A DNA stretch of 64,000 nucleotides from Bacillus litorisediminis (GTDB lineage: Bacteria; Bacillota; Bacilli; Bacillales; JC228), in assembly GCF_022808645.1 (NCBI RefSeq), contig NZ_JAKZKT010000003.1:62001-126000 (forward strand), given 5' to 3'. Below, one piece after another: positions 26,519 through 37,599 of this stretch. A program made the translations under genes and the position numbers. A model generated the notes under the pieces. That model was not told the DNA's origin, made no database searches, and worked only from the letters and a program-made list of their open reading frames with translations. The stretch's first letter is position 1. Every line of letters begins with the position of its first letter.

Positions 26519-26923
26519 TTTTGCCCGCTCCTTATTTTGATTTTGAAAAAAATAAGGTGCAAAGCCAAAATATTAGAAAAGCTTGTTCGGCGATAAAATT
26601 AAATGTTTCGCCCCATGCAAAGTATCGCCTTTCCAATAATAGGCTTTGCATGAGTGGAAGAAGTACTGGACAATCTTATGTGATTCTCCAACTGTAAGCA
26701 CCCCCTTTAATTTATCATTATAACGAAATTTTCCATTTTATTAAATCGCTTTAGCCTTGTGCATGTAAGAAAACTCATTCGTGTATTTTCAATTTACTCA
26801 AAAAACGAAACTATTTATGCTACTGCTTACAGCTATTCATCTTAAAAATAAAAGGAATGTTAAAAGACCAAATCATATTCGATTTGGTCTGATCTGATGG
26901 TATTTGACCTTTATCATCTTTCC
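26519..26923. other. Intergenic region with inverted repeat and mgl terminator
   Basis: No gene seen. CATGCAAAG..CTTTGCATG (nine-base perfect arms, 26614–26652) forms a hairpin with a 21-base loop. AGACCAAATC..GATTTGGTCT at 26861–26890, with T-tract on the minus strand, is the terminator of the downstream-pointing methionine gamma-lyase gene. Confidence 0.65.
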
Positions 26924-28105
26924 TTAATTTTGATCAAGTGCCTGTTTTAAATCATCCCAAATGTCCTCCCACGCTTCTAGCCCAACTGAAAGCCTTAGAA
27001 GGGTATCTGTAATCCCCATTTTTTCTCTTTCTTTTTGCGGAACAACGGCATGAGTCATCGTAGCAGGATGCTGAATTAAGGTTTCTGCATCGCCGAGACT
27101 GACCGCGATTTTAATCAAACGACAGCGGTCCAGAAATGCCTGCGCATCTTCTTTTGTACCTTTTAGTTCAAAACTAATCATACCACCCGGTTTTCTCATC
27201 TGGCGTTTGGCTAGTTCGTATTGTGGAAACTCTTCATCTCCTGGGTAATAAACCTTGGTTACTTTCGGATGATTTTTAAGCAGCGGCGCAATTTTTTCTG
27301 CATTTTCACAGTGGCGGTCTAATCGGACGGCTAATGTTTTAAGTCCTCGTATCAGCAGCCAGGCATCCATCGGGCTGATGACCCCGCCGATATCTTTTAG
27401 CGTAGTTTTTGCAATTTCCTGCAGGTTTTTCTTTTTACCTGCTACCACACCTGCAATCACGTCACCATGTCCCCCAATATATTTGGTGGCACTATGTATG
27501 ACATAGTCACACCCTATTTTGATTGGCTGCTGGAGATAAGGCGAGCAGAACGTATTATCTACAATAACCGGTATATGTTTTTCTTTTGCAACTTTAACCA
27601 CCATTTCAAGATCCACCAGCTTCATTGTTGGATTAATTGGTGTTTCAATATATATACAGGCCGTATTATCGTGAATTGATTTTCTGACGGTTTCCTCGTT
27701 ATCAAAGGTTATTAAATCATGTGAAATGTGATGTTTTTCTTTTAATAGCTGGAGGAGACCAAAAGTACACCCGTATATCCCTTCAGAACATAAAATGTGA
27801 TCACCCGTTTTCGTTAAATAAAAAAGCGTTGCGGACACCGCCGCCATCCCCGACCCAAATGCAAGCGCCGCTTCCGCTTGCTCCAGGGCTGCAATTTTAT
27901 CCTCTAACACTTTAACCGTCGGATTCCCTAACCTCGAATAAATGTATCCGTCACTTTCCCCCGCAAACCGAAGCTCCCCTTCTTCTGCCGTCGGAAAAGT
28001 GAAAGTTGATGTCTGATAAAGAGGCGGCACCAGGCTCCCCTGAAACTTCAAAGAATCGTATCCGCTGTGTATCGCCTGCGTTTCAAACCGCTTTTGCTGA
28101 TCCAT
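26924..28105 (-). CDS. mgl: Methionine gamma-lyase (Cys/Met metabolism PLP enzyme)
   Basis: A 393-residue PLP enzyme. Lys208 in VIHSATKYIGGHGD is the PLP lysine; SRLGNPTV holds the phosphate-binding residues from the neighbouring subunit. The key residue is Cys113 in IYGCTFGLL, which aligns with Cys116 of Pseudomonas methionine gamma-lyase and is usually absent from cystathionine lyases and synthases. Expected reaction: methionine to methanethiol, ammonia and 2-oxobutyrate. The start at 28105 (MDQQKRFE) has GGAGGT; the extension to 28132 is not used. A perfect cre lies 62 bases upstream, implying CcpA control. Cystathionine gamma-lyase is the main alternative. Confidence 0.85.
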   Translation of the reverse strand: MDQQKRFETQAIHSGYDSLKFQGSLVPPLYQTSTFTFPTAEEGELRFAGESDGYIYSRLGNPTVKVLEDKIAALEQAEAALAFGSGMAAVSATLFYLTKTGDHILCSEGIYGCTFGLLQLLKEKHHISHDLITFDNEETVRKSIHDNTACIYIETPINPTMKLVDLEMVVKVAKEKHIPVIVDNTFCSPYLQQPIKIGCDYVIHSATKYIGGHGDVIAGVVAGKKKNLQEIAKTTLKDIGGVISPMDAWLLIRGLKTLAVRLDRHCENAEKIAPLLKNHPKVTKVYYPGDEEFPQYELAKRQMRKPGGMISFELKGTKEDAQAFLDRCRLIKIAVSLGDAETLIQHPATMTHAVVPQKEREKMGITDTLLRLSVGLEAWEDIWDDLKQALDQN

Positions 28106-28166
28106 GCTTTTACCTCCATATGAAAATATCACTCTCTTTTTCTATGATATGATAAATGCCGGATAA

Positions 28167-28182
28167 ATGAAAGCGGTTACAA
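28167..28182. promoter_or_regulatory. CcpA cre site upstream of mgl
   Basis: ATGAAAGCGGTTACAA fits WTGNNARCGNWWWCAW at all positions. It is in the expected position for the mgl promoter region. The same core occurs before cstA. Confidence 0.8.
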
Positions 28183-28240
28183 AATAATTTGTGGCGAGCA
28201 TCGGACAGTTTTAATTTGGCTGTCTATTGCAGGCGTTGTA

Positions 28241-28355
28241 TTCCATTTTTTTACTGTTGCGCGATTTGACCGTATTCTTGCGCGCATTTTTCAATTCTTG
28301 CGCGATTGAACCCCATTCTTGCGCGTATTTTCAAATTCTTGCGCGAATAAAAGGA
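28241..28355. repeat. TTGCGCG periodic repeat, copy 1
   Basis: TTGCGCG occurs at 28257, 28278, 28298, 28319 and 28339: spacing 21, 20, 21, 20. The units alternate between ATTSAACC-type and ATTTTTCAA-type fillers, giving a 41-bp period. It is preceded by TTCCATTTTTTTACTG, also present in copy 2 at 41903. It fills most of the gap between mgl and the NERD gene. Confidence 0.9.
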
Positions 28356-28409
28356 TTTCGCATCGAATTTATAGAAGTATATGATTAATTAACTAATCAG
28401 AGGTGAAAT

Positions 28410-29363
28410 ATGATAGATAAAATTAGAGAAATCCCCATTCAATTGCAAAAAGATGATGCTTTACTTCGCTTGCTCCCCCATTATCACGAAAAATACCCCG
28501 AAATTTTGAGAAATACTCAAAAAGGCTGGGCTGGATACAATGGAGAAAAGGAATTAGACTATCATCTTACCTTTCTCAACGATTCTTTTACGGCCATCCC
28601 CAGTATACGAATCCCAATGAACGACAAATTTTTTCAAATGGATACTTTACTTCTTACACCCTATTTCAGCTTAATTATTGAATCCAAAAATATCTTTGGC
28701 ACCCTTCACTTTGATTCGAAATCCAATCAGATGATTCGGATCTTCAATGATCAAGAGGAAGGATTCCCTAACCCTATTACACAGGCAAAAAGGCAGACAA
28801 TTCAATTTAAACGCTGGTTAAATCAACATGTTAATAAGGAAATCCCTGTTTACTTTTTAGTTGCAATCGGTTCTCCCAAAACAATCGTTAAAGGGCCTTC
28901 CTCTATTTTTCAATCCGTACTTCACGCAGAACATTTCCCCGATAAAATTCATTCCCTTATCAAACAGCATTCAACCGAAGTCTTAACACCCTATCTGATT
29001 AAAAAGATCTCAAAACAGCTTATTCAACAACACACTCCCGCAGAATTCAACCCATTTTCCAAATATAACTTAACAAAGGCAGATTTGATCCAGGGTATAA
29101 AGTGTCCGAACTGCAAGCTGAGCCTGCTTGTCCGTGAGTATAAATATTGGCGATGCCGAAAGTGCTCCTTTTATTCTTCTGATGCACATAAGCAAAAAAT
29201 GATAGATTATCTCACTATCTGCCGCTCTATCACGATTAATGAGTGTCAAACTTTACTCCAATTACCCTCCAGACATATGGCAAGACATATTCTTTTATCA
29301 GTAGGTTTAGTTCCCATTAACAAAGGCAAGGCCACCCAATACAAAAAACACCCTGCAGACTAA
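28410..29363 (+). CDS. NERD-domain (nuclease-related) protein with zinc ribbon
   Basis: A 317-residue protein. The NERD fold spans about residues 40–160: GYNGEKELDYHL, then FFQMDTLLLTPYFSLIIESKN with the nuclease-like D..ESK arrangement, and PITQAKRQTIQFKRWL. A four-cysteine zinc ribbon follows near residues 232–252 (CPNCKL..WRCRKC), and a C-terminal helical part. NERD proteins are common in Bacillus and may cut or bind DNA, but the role is unproven. The last five codons lie within a terminator-like repeat. Start chosen from AGAGGTG seven bases upstream. Confidence 0.85.
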   Translation: MIDKIREIPIQLQKDDALLRLLPHYHEKYPEILRNTQKGWAGYNGEKELDYHLTFLNDSFTAIPSIRIPMNDKFFQMDTLLLTPYFSLIIESKNIFGTLHFDSKSNQMIRIFNDQEEGFPNPITQAKRQTIQFKRWLNQHVNKEIPVYFLVAIGSPKTIVKGPSSIFQSVLHAEHFPDKIHSLIKQHSTEVLTPYLIKKISKQLIQQHTPAEFNPFSKYNLTKADLIQGIKCPNCKLSLLVREYKYWRCRKCSFYSSDAHKQKMIDYLTICRSITINECQTLLQLPSRHMARHILLSVGLVPINKGKATQYKKHPAD

Positions 29364-29380
29364 AATCCGCGGAGTGCTTT
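29343..29380 (-). terminator. Terminator of the VWA/MoxR operon, overlapping the NERD gene end
   Basis: On the minus strand GCACTCCGCGG..CTGCAGGGTG then TTTTTT. The hairpin has two mismatches. Almost the same sequence ends the pur operon at 42026–42062. The plus-strand NERD stop codon lies inside it. Confidence 0.75.
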
Positions 29381-29424
29381 CCATAAAAAGACCTGTCTTC
29401 TTTCACTCACCTTCGCTTTACTAA

Positions 29425-32184
29425 TTATTTTCTCCTGTTTTTAGCTGATAACAGCCGATCCATTTGACTGCTCCGTTCTTCAGCATCTTTCTTTATTACA
29501 GTTTTTGTCTTTTTCCCAGGCTTATTGATCGAGACAGGTTCAGGGCTCTCTCCAGCTATTCCTTCTCCACTTCCTGCGGATTCGGCAGCAGGTTTTGATT
29601 TCTTTTGCATTTGAACCGTTTCCCTAATTCGAACCTTACCCAATTTCAATGGTAGCTTTGGAATCGTGATTCCAAACCTCCGAATACTCACTTCTCCTAA
29701 CAGTAAAAAGAAAGCCATTACCAGAAGCACTGATTGGATGCTTCTTTCTTCTGATATTTTCTTTTCCAAAGGTCTAAATACATCTTCCGCAGACTCTAAT
29801 TTTTTTCCGCCTGTGACTGACACAAGATTCTCAAAAAAGCCGGCATTTGATTCTTGGATTAAATATTCATCCGAATACCGTACAGAGAAGCCTGTTTGAA
29901 TGATGGGTTCATTCCCTTCTGCCGTCTGTTTATTGACTTGTAAAAAGTAGATTCCTTCTTTTCCGTTAAAGGTCACTTCATATTCACCGGGACGAATCGG
30001 GGTCATTCTAGCCTCTACTGCCTCGCCGTCATTCGCAGTAACGTTGGCTTCTAATGGATTAATGATAGCCTCATCTGTAGTCAGATGGACGGTGACCTTT
30101 TCGCCTTCCCTTGCCACATCCATCTGGAATGCATCTGATTCAAAAGGAGAAAATGTCCAATTCACAAGGTCCAGCCAATACTCCTGCCACTCTTCCCAAT
30201 TTGGCCAATCCCCAGACCATTCTCCTGTTAAATCGGAAGTGAACGCGACTGAGCGGCCAATTCCATATTGCCAAACAGCGAGTACGGGATCATCCTTTTC
30301 ACTTGTTAAGATGGTTTGTGCCTTACTTTTAGGAGTAACGGCAATATAGGCATTCATCTTCGGAAGGCCATTTTCAAATACTTCCTGAAGTCCATCAATC
30401 GCTAAAGATGTAACCGTCGGATAAAACGGGTCATCTTCAATGTATGTCCTTGTCGTCATCACCGTTTCCCGTGATAAAATAGTTGGAATAACGGAAGGAT
30501 CCACTACATCATAAAATCGGCCGCTTCCCGCTTCTGCCAGGGATTCTAATAGAAATCGATCTGCTCCATCCCCAATTGCAACCGTGGATAATGTAATATT
30601 CTGATCAAGACCATCTTCTATTAAACGGTAGTAATCATTTGTCGTGGCAGATTGCCCGTCAGTTAATAAAATAATATGTTTCCGCTTCGCATCACTTTCC
30701 ATAATTTGCTGATATGCCTCTTCCAGAGCCGGATAAATACTAGTACCGCCGCCGCCTGAGATGGTCCGGATTTTTTCCTCCGCTGCTTCTTTATCTTTGA
30801 TCGGACCAGCTTTCACAATTTCCCAAGGCTGGTCATCGAAAGCAATCACTCCTAATGTGTCTTCCTCACGTAATAAAGATACCGTTCTTGCTGCTGCTTC
30901 CTTAGCTAATTCAAGCTTGTACCCCTGCATGCTCCCCGATCGATCCAATACAATCATAAGGCCAAGTGAGGGGATTTCTTTTTTCCCTTTTATGTCCATA
31001 TCAACAGGCAAAAGCTTTTCAATTGGTGTATCAAAGTATCCTCCCAAGCCAAAGCTTTGATCCCCGCCTGTCATCATAAATCCTTTTCCGTAGTCCTTTA
31101 CCGCGTGCTCGATTAACTCCATCTTTTGCTGGGAAACATCGGTAGCAGATACATTGCTAAAAATAATGGTTTCATATTCTAATAGTGAAGTTAAGGTCGA
31201 GGGGAGATGTCCCGCCTGTAAAACATCAACCGGTACATGAGCTGCTGATAAGGCCTTCTTCAGATTGGTCCCTTCACCTTCTTTACCCTCCACTAACAAC
31301 ACCTTGGGCGGTCCCTCTGTATATGATACAGCCGTTAGCCGATTGTTTTTTGCTACTTGATCATTCTCATAAAAAATTTGCGCTTCAAATTGTTTATAGC
31401 CTTCCGATTCGACGAGATAAGCAAACGTATATTCATTGATTCCTGTTTGGACATCCAGTGTATCATCTAAGATAACTTCATTGTTTACTAGAATTCTCAC
31501 TCTGGCTTGCCCCTCAACAGAACTGTCAATTCTGAACGCAGCATTTGCCTGTTCCCCTTGAAACGTGAGCTCAGGAACGTTCAATTCGACAAGGCCCATA
31601 TCTTGGTCTCTTTGCGATACGAATGGAACGACATCAATCTCATAGCCTTTCTTTCGTAAAAGAGAGGCTTCTTCTAATGCGTTTCCATCTGTCTCAAGTC
31701 CATCTGTTACTAATACAATCCTCCCGTTTTGCTGTTCCTGAAAAAGGCTGGAGGCAAGCCGCAACCCTTTTTCTAAATTCGTATTTTCTTGGGGTACTTT
31801 TGCAGTAAAACCGGAAAACGTTCCGAGATTAGTCATTGCATTTTCAACTGCTGCTTCTCCGCCGACTGTAACAACGGCAAAGGGATCTTCCTCGTCCTTT
31901 GTATGGATGGCGTCAGAAATAAATTGATTTATTTCATCAGTCTCATCACCCATGCTAAAGGATTGATCGACCACAAACACGACCGATTCTTTTTCAAAAG
32001 TCCATACAATCAATGGATTACAAAGCGCAAATATTAAGCAAATAAAAAGAAAAGACCTAAGACTGCTAATTAATTTTCGGTTCTTTAAGTCTATGTTTTT
32101 TGCTTTGGTCCAAAATAAATAAATTAAAAAACCTGCAGGCAGCAAAAGTAACAGATAGTAGGGAGATTCAAGCACGAGTTCCAC
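29425..32184 (-). CDS. Large membrane protein with two VWA regions and a glutamine-amidotransferase-like domain
   Basis: About 919 residues. Two membrane helices near the N-terminus (YYLLLLLPAGFLIYLFW; FLFICLIFALCNPLIVW), a first von Willebrand A region with VVFVVDQSFSMG, a class-I-amidotransferase-like fold (PKVLLVEGKEGEG..FMMTGGDQSFGLGGY), a full second VWA with metal site LDRSGSM and later LLTDGQSATT, a beta-rich region, a C-terminal helix (SVLLVMAFFLLLGEVSI) and a Lys-rich cytoplasmic tail. The GTG at 32184 has GGGAGGTG upstream; the longer opening to 32205 overlaps it. Last gene of the operon; overlaps the BatA-like gene by 17 bases. Probably presents VWA modules outside the membrane. 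Confidence 0.85.
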   Translation of the reverse strand: MELVLESPYYLLLLLPAGFLIYLFWTKAKNIDLKNRKLISSLRSFLFICLIFALCNPLIVWTFEKESVVFVVDQSFSMGDETDEINQFISDAIHTKDEEDPFAVVTVGGEAAVENAMTNLGTFSGFTAKVPQENTNLEKGLRLASSLFQEQQNGRIVLVTDGLETDGNALEEASLLRKKGYEIDVVPFVSQRDQDMGLVELNVPELTFQGEQANAAFRIDSSVEGQARVRILVNNEVILDDTLDVQTGINEYTFAYLVESEGYKQFEAQIFYENDQVAKNNRLTAVSYTEGPPKVLLVEGKEGEGTNLKKALSAAHVPVDVLQAGHLPSTLTSLLEYETIIFSNVSATDVSQQKMELIEHAVKDYGKGFMMTGGDQSFGLGGYFDTPIEKLLPVDMDIKGKKEIPSLGLMIVLDRSGSMQGYKLELAKEAAARTVSLLREEDTLGVIAFDDQPWEIVKAGPIKDKEAAEEKIRTISGGGGTSIYPALEEAYQQIMESDAKRKHIILLTDGQSATTNDYYRLIEDGLDQNITLSTVAIGDGADRFLLESLAEAGSGRFYDVVDPSVIPTILSRETVMTTRTYIEDDPFYPTVTSLAIDGLQEVFENGLPKMNAYIAVTPKSKAQTILTSEKDDPVLAVWQYGIGRSVAFTSDLTGEWSGDWPNWEEWQEYWLDLVNWTFSPFESDAFQMDVAREGEKVTVHLTTDEAIINPLEANVTANDGEAVEARMTPIRPGEYEVTFNGKEGIYFLQVNKQTAEGNEPIIQTGFSVRYSDEYLIQESNAGFFENLVSVTGGKKLESAEDVFRPLEKKISEERSIQSVLLVMAFFLLLGEVSIRRFGITIPKLPLKLGKVRIRETVQMQKKSKPAAESAGSGEGIAGESPEPVSINKPGKKTKTVIKKDAEERSSQMDRLLSAKNRRK

Positions 32185-33949
32185 GTCGATACACCTCCCA
32201 TTCAATAACGAGCAATATAAAGACGGATAGAATCAGCCAATGATTAAAGGTCCATAAAAAGGACATTTCCCTCTCTTCTAAATGCTCTTCTCCCAACACA
32301 AATGATTTTTCTGCTGTAATATCGGTTTCGTTTTCATCGACTTCAACAGATACATAGTATTGATTTTCTCCGTTGTATAACGTATAGAAACCAGGTTGAG
32401 CTGGAGCATTAAAAACCGTTTCTTCAGGATTAAAATTACCGACAATCTCCTCTTGTTCATTTAAGATGTGGAATTCTCCCTCGAGTGAAATAATCTTTTC
32501 TTCATTCGGTCTAAAAGTGCCGATAAACAAGTTATCGTCCTGCAAATCTTTTAATGCTTCAAAAAGAAAGATAGGAAAGCTTGAATGAAGGGGCCAGTCT
32601 GTTTTTGAAATATCAAAATTAATAACAATGACCGGCTTTCCATTCCATATACCTGAATAAAATAAAGGAACGTCCCCGCTTTGTGCTAGAGAAGTCAAGC
32701 CATTTAACGAAAGCTTCTGTGCTTCTTCAATATAAACGTCAGCAAGGTCCACATATTTTAATAAGGTAGCATGTTCTTTCTTTTCAATCGGTGACTGTAT
32801 TTTTAATACCGGATGCTCATCACGATTCATATTCGGATTTATGACTAATAATGGTGTATGTGGCCATTGCTCAGGAGATAGTCCCTCAACCACATGAATG
32901 GATTCTTCATCTCCCTGTTCCAATGTTTCCTTCATGATCGGTTCATAGCCCATCACGTCCAGTGCCTGGTAGACATATGGATGAATGTCAGGATTCACAA
33001 TAACTTGAGGTGTTTGGGCTGTATATAAATAAGCTGTTTTTTGATTATCATACACAAAGGGATCTTCTGTTAAAATAATAGCTTGATAAACTTCAGCAAT
33101 GGGAAGTTGATCAATTGAGATAAAGGCAGGGGAATCTTGTGCAACCTCGACCGTAGATTCATAAACTGTTTCGTCCGTTACCTTGATTTGAAACGTTATA
33201 GATTGCTTCTCATCATTTGTCGATGTTACTTTTGCAACCCCTTGTACTCGATCCTCATTCAAAGAAACGCCAAAAGAAGATAACGATACATTCCATTCGT
33301 TTTCCCCAATATTATGGACATAAATAGGACCAGACCAATCAGTCGGTAAATCCTCTTTTTTTACTCGATCAGAAAAAACATGAATAACGGAGGGCTCTTC
33401 ACTGTCCATTAGAGCAGTTGCCAAAGATAAGCTTTGGGACATATTAGCTTGTTCAAATGAGAGGGCCATCTCATTAATCGCATTAACTGCTTCCTGAGTA
33501 TTCGATTGGATGACGACTTCGGGTTCGTTCTTAGCTTCGATCACCGTCACATCAGAACCATATTGCTGTCGTAAAATCTCGTTTATCTGTTCCTTGGCCA
33601 CATCAAACCTAGTTTGCATCTCCCCATCTGAACTATCTTCATAAGCTGCCATTGAGGCTGAAGTGTCCATAATAACAACGGTTTGAAGACCTGAAGCACC
33701 CTTAGTTAGGACGTATGGGTCTGCTAGAGACAAAATAAGAAAAAGTAAGGCTAATAATTGCAGCCAAAACAACAAATTATGCTGAAGCTTTTGATACCAT
33801 TTGGTTGCTTCCCATTCCTTGCGTACTTGTCTCCATAAAAAGGTTTGTGATATCGTTTTTTCTTTATATTGCTTCCTAAAAAAATAAAGCAGTAAAAAGC
33901 CGCCTACTAAAATAGAAAGCGAAAAAAACCAGGGAGCTAAAAAGCCCAT
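32168..33949 (-). CDS. BatA-like membrane protein with VWA domain
   Basis: A 593-residue protein with the aerotolerance-protein N-terminus: one helix (WFFSLSILVGGFLLLYFF), a basic loop, a second helix (LLFWLQLLALLFLILSLADPY), then a VWA domain with metal site VVIMDTSASMA. Residues about 220–555 form a beta-rich region without a motif I recognise, and the C-terminus ends with a helix (LILSVFILLVIEWEVY). The same N-terminal plan in the gene downstream suggests an ancient duplication. Ribosome site TTGAGGTGA; 11 bases after the DUF58 gene. Confidence 0.86.
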   Translation of the reverse strand: MGFLAPWFFSLSILVGGFLLLYFFRKQYKEKTISQTFLWRQVRKEWEATKWYQKLQHNLLFWLQLLALLFLILSLADPYVLTKGASGLQTVVIMDTSASMAAYEDSSDGEMQTRFDVAKEQINEILRQQYGSDVTVIEAKNEPEVVIQSNTQEAVNAINEMALSFEQANMSQSLSLATALMDSEEPSVIHVFSDRVKKEDLPTDWSGPIYVHNIGENEWNVSLSSFGVSLNEDRVQGVAKVTSTNDEKQSITFQIKVTDETVYESTVEVAQDSPAFISIDQLPIAEVYQAIILTEDPFVYDNQKTAYLYTAQTPQVIVNPDIHPYVYQALDVMGYEPIMKETLEQGDEESIHVVEGLSPEQWPHTPLLVINPNMNRDEHPVLKIQSPIEKKEHATLLKYVDLADVYIEEAQKLSLNGLTSLAQSGDVPLFYSGIWNGKPVIVINFDISKTDWPLHSSFPIFLFEALKDLQDDNLFIGTFRPNEEKIISLEGEFHILNEQEEIVGNFNPEETVFNAPAQPGFYTLYNGENQYYVSVEVDENETDITAEKSFVLGEEHLEEREMSFLWTFNHWLILSVFILLVIEWEVYRRGTRA

Positions 33950-33960
33950 ACTTTTTCACC

Positions 33961-34842
33961 TCAATAAATCCATCCTGTTTGCTTTAATTGCTGAAAGATG
34001 ATTTCTTCAATCGAGCTGTTGGCAGATATAAGTGTATAGTGAATCCCTTTTCTCTGGCAGATCAATTGAATTGATTTCAAATGTTCGTGCAGGCGATGTT
34101 CATATTCTTTCAGGACTCTGTTTTGCATACTCACTTCAACGACCGAAAGATCTTCAATATCGACTAGTTTCCAATCCCCTGTATAATCAGGAGATAATTC
34201 CTCTGGTTCAAGGACCTGGATATAATAGAGCTGTGAATGTCCAAGCTGTAATCTCTTCAGTGATTTTTCAATCTCCTCCGGCTGTTCGAGTCCATCCGTA
34301 ATCACGATGGTGACATCGGTTTGCGGAATGACCATTGCTTGCAGATATTCTGAGAAAAGAAGAGAATCCTGGACCGGAGCTAATGTTTGCAGTTCCATGA
34401 GAAATCTAGGAACATGGTAACTTCCCTTTTTGAAAAACATCGCTTTTGATTGTTCCGTACCGAGTTGAACTGACACCCGGTCCCCAGCGTGTAAAGACAA
34501 TACCGATATCGCACCTGCTATCTGTTTCGCCTTGAGCCACTTATTTTCGAAGACGGACATGGATTTGGACTGATCTAAAATAATCGTTAAAGTTAATTCA
34601 CGTTCCTCTAAAAACCGCTTAATATACAATTTTTCAGTCCGAGCATATACATTCCAATCGATTTGTCGTACATCGTCTCCTGCTTCATACGTTCGGTAAT
34701 CGGAAAATTCTTGTGACTGGCCAATTTGGCTAGATTTCCGCACCCCTGTATGCATGCTTTTTAACTTTTGAGGACTTTGCCATTTTAACTTTTTTAAACG
34801 GCTAACTGTATGTGGCTGTATGATGGCTTCCATTTCGATCAC
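33961..34842 (-). CDS. DUF58 protein
   Basis: A 293-residue cytoplasmic protein. The DUF58 signature is clear: SDYRTYEAGDDVRQIDWNVYART, followed by a VWA-like strand TIILDQSKSM. DUF58 proteins nearly always sit next to a MoxR ATPase, as here, and are thought to be its partner or client adaptor. Its start overlaps the MoxR stop (GTGA-type overlap at 34839–34842); an ATG at 34833 is an alternative start. Unlike many relatives it lacks the N-terminal membrane helices. Confidence 0.9.
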   Translation of the reverse strand: MIEMEAIIQPHTVSRLKKLKWQSPQKLKSMHTGVRKSSQIGQSQEFSDYRTYEAGDDVRQIDWNVYARTEKLYIKRFLEERELTLTIILDQSKSMSVFENKWLKAKQIAGAISVLSLHAGDRVSVQLGTEQSKAMFFKKGSYHVPRFLMELQTLAPVQDSLLFSEYLQAMVIPQTDVTIVITDGLEQPEEIEKSLKRLQLGHSQLYYIQVLEPEELSPDYTGDWKLVDIEDLSVVEVSMQNRVLKEYEHRLHEHLKSIQLICQRKGIHYTLISANSSIEEIIFQQLKQTGWIY

Positions 34843-35831
34843 CCTGCTTTAACATGTTCCACACAATGCCCGACGATTGTATCCGTTGATATGCCGGATG
34901 CCTCTCCTTCAAAGCTTAGATGGATACGATGTCTGAGAGCTGGAAGGGATACTCGCTTTAAATCTCCGATGGATACATGATATCTTCCATGATAAAGAGC
35001 CCGTGCACGTGCTAATTGGAGGATACTTTGCATCCCGCGAGGGCCAGCACCATAGCGAACATTTTCTTTTACAATTTGGGGTGAATCTGGAGCTTGTGGT
35101 GAAGTATTCATGATTATATGAGAAGCAAAATCTAGCATTTCGTCAGATATTAACACTTGTCCGACTAGCTTTTGAATGTCAATGAGCTGTTCGCGGTCCA
35201 TAACCTTTTCTAAAGATATACGCTGAACGGACAGTGTCCTTTTGGCGATTTCTTTCAATTCCTGTTGTGTAGGTGACGGAACATGAATCTTACATAAAAA
35301 ACGATCCAGCTGTGCCTCAGGAAGAGGATATGTACCTTCTAAATCTAATGGATTCTGAGTGGCCAATACGAAAAAAGGCGATGGCAGCTTTTTTGTTTCC
35401 CCCATGATCGTAACGGTTTTTTCCCCCATCGCTTCAAGCAAAGCACTCTGTGTTTTAGGAGTGGCACGATTTATTTCATCTGCCAGAACAAAATTCGAGA
35501 ACACAGGTCCTTCGTGAAATTGAAAGCGTTGGTTCCCCTCTGAGTCTTTTTGCAGAATCATAGTCCCTGTAATATCTGATGGCATTAGGTCAGGAGTGAA
35601 TTGAATTCGTGAAAACTGAAGCTGTAAGACTTCTGAAAGAGACTTAACGAGCATCGTCTTTCCTAAGCCGGGAAGACCCTCAAGCAGGGCATGTCCTTGC
35701 GCAAGGATTGTCCAAAACACTTCCTCTAATGTTTCTTCTTGACCTACTATAAATGAAGAAACCGCTTTTTTAGCTGTCTGTATAGCTGTTACGGCTTCTG
35801 TAAATGAAGCTTCCATTTGTTCAATACTCAA
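34839..35831 (-). CDS. MoxR-family AAA+ ATPase
   Basis: A 330-residue AAA+ protein: Walker A GLPGLGKTML near residue 55, Walker B/DEINR motif FVLADEINRATPKTQSALLEAM, sensor 1 VLATQNPLDLEG, arginine-finger region EAQLDRFLCKI, and C-terminal lid with GAGPRGMQSILQLARARAL. MoxR proteins act as chaperones that insert metals or mature VWA-containing partners; three VWA-type genes follow. TTG start at 35831 after GGGGGAG. Confidence 0.95.
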   Translation of the reverse strand: MSIEQMEASFTEAVTAIQTAKKAVSSFIVGQEETLEEVFWTILAQGHALLEGLPGLGKTMLVKSLSEVLQLQFSRIQFTPDLMPSDITGTMILQKDSEGNQRFQFHEGPVFSNFVLADEINRATPKTQSALLEAMGEKTVTIMGETKKLPSPFFVLATQNPLDLEGTYPLPEAQLDRFLCKIHVPSPTQQELKEIAKRTLSVQRISLEKVMDREQLIDIQKLVGQVLISDEMLDFASHIIMNTSPQAPDSPQIVKENVRYGAGPRGMQSILQLARARALYHGRYHVSIGDLKRVSLPALRHRIHLSFEGEASGISTDTIVGHCVEHVKAG

Positions 35832-35900
35832 TCCTAAACTCCCCCTTTTATATGATCAAAGGGAGGATGTAATGAATAAACCTCCCTTTGCAGCAATGGT

Positions 35901-37586
<1,686 letters not shown>

Positions 37587-37599
37587 TTTTCATCCCCTC

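Noticed and set aside
32168-35831. Complete Bat aerotolerance operon
   Set aside because: MoxR, DUF58 and BatA-like proteins are present, but no TPR-containing BatB/C/D/E set could be recognised, and the unit is joined to an ABC system.
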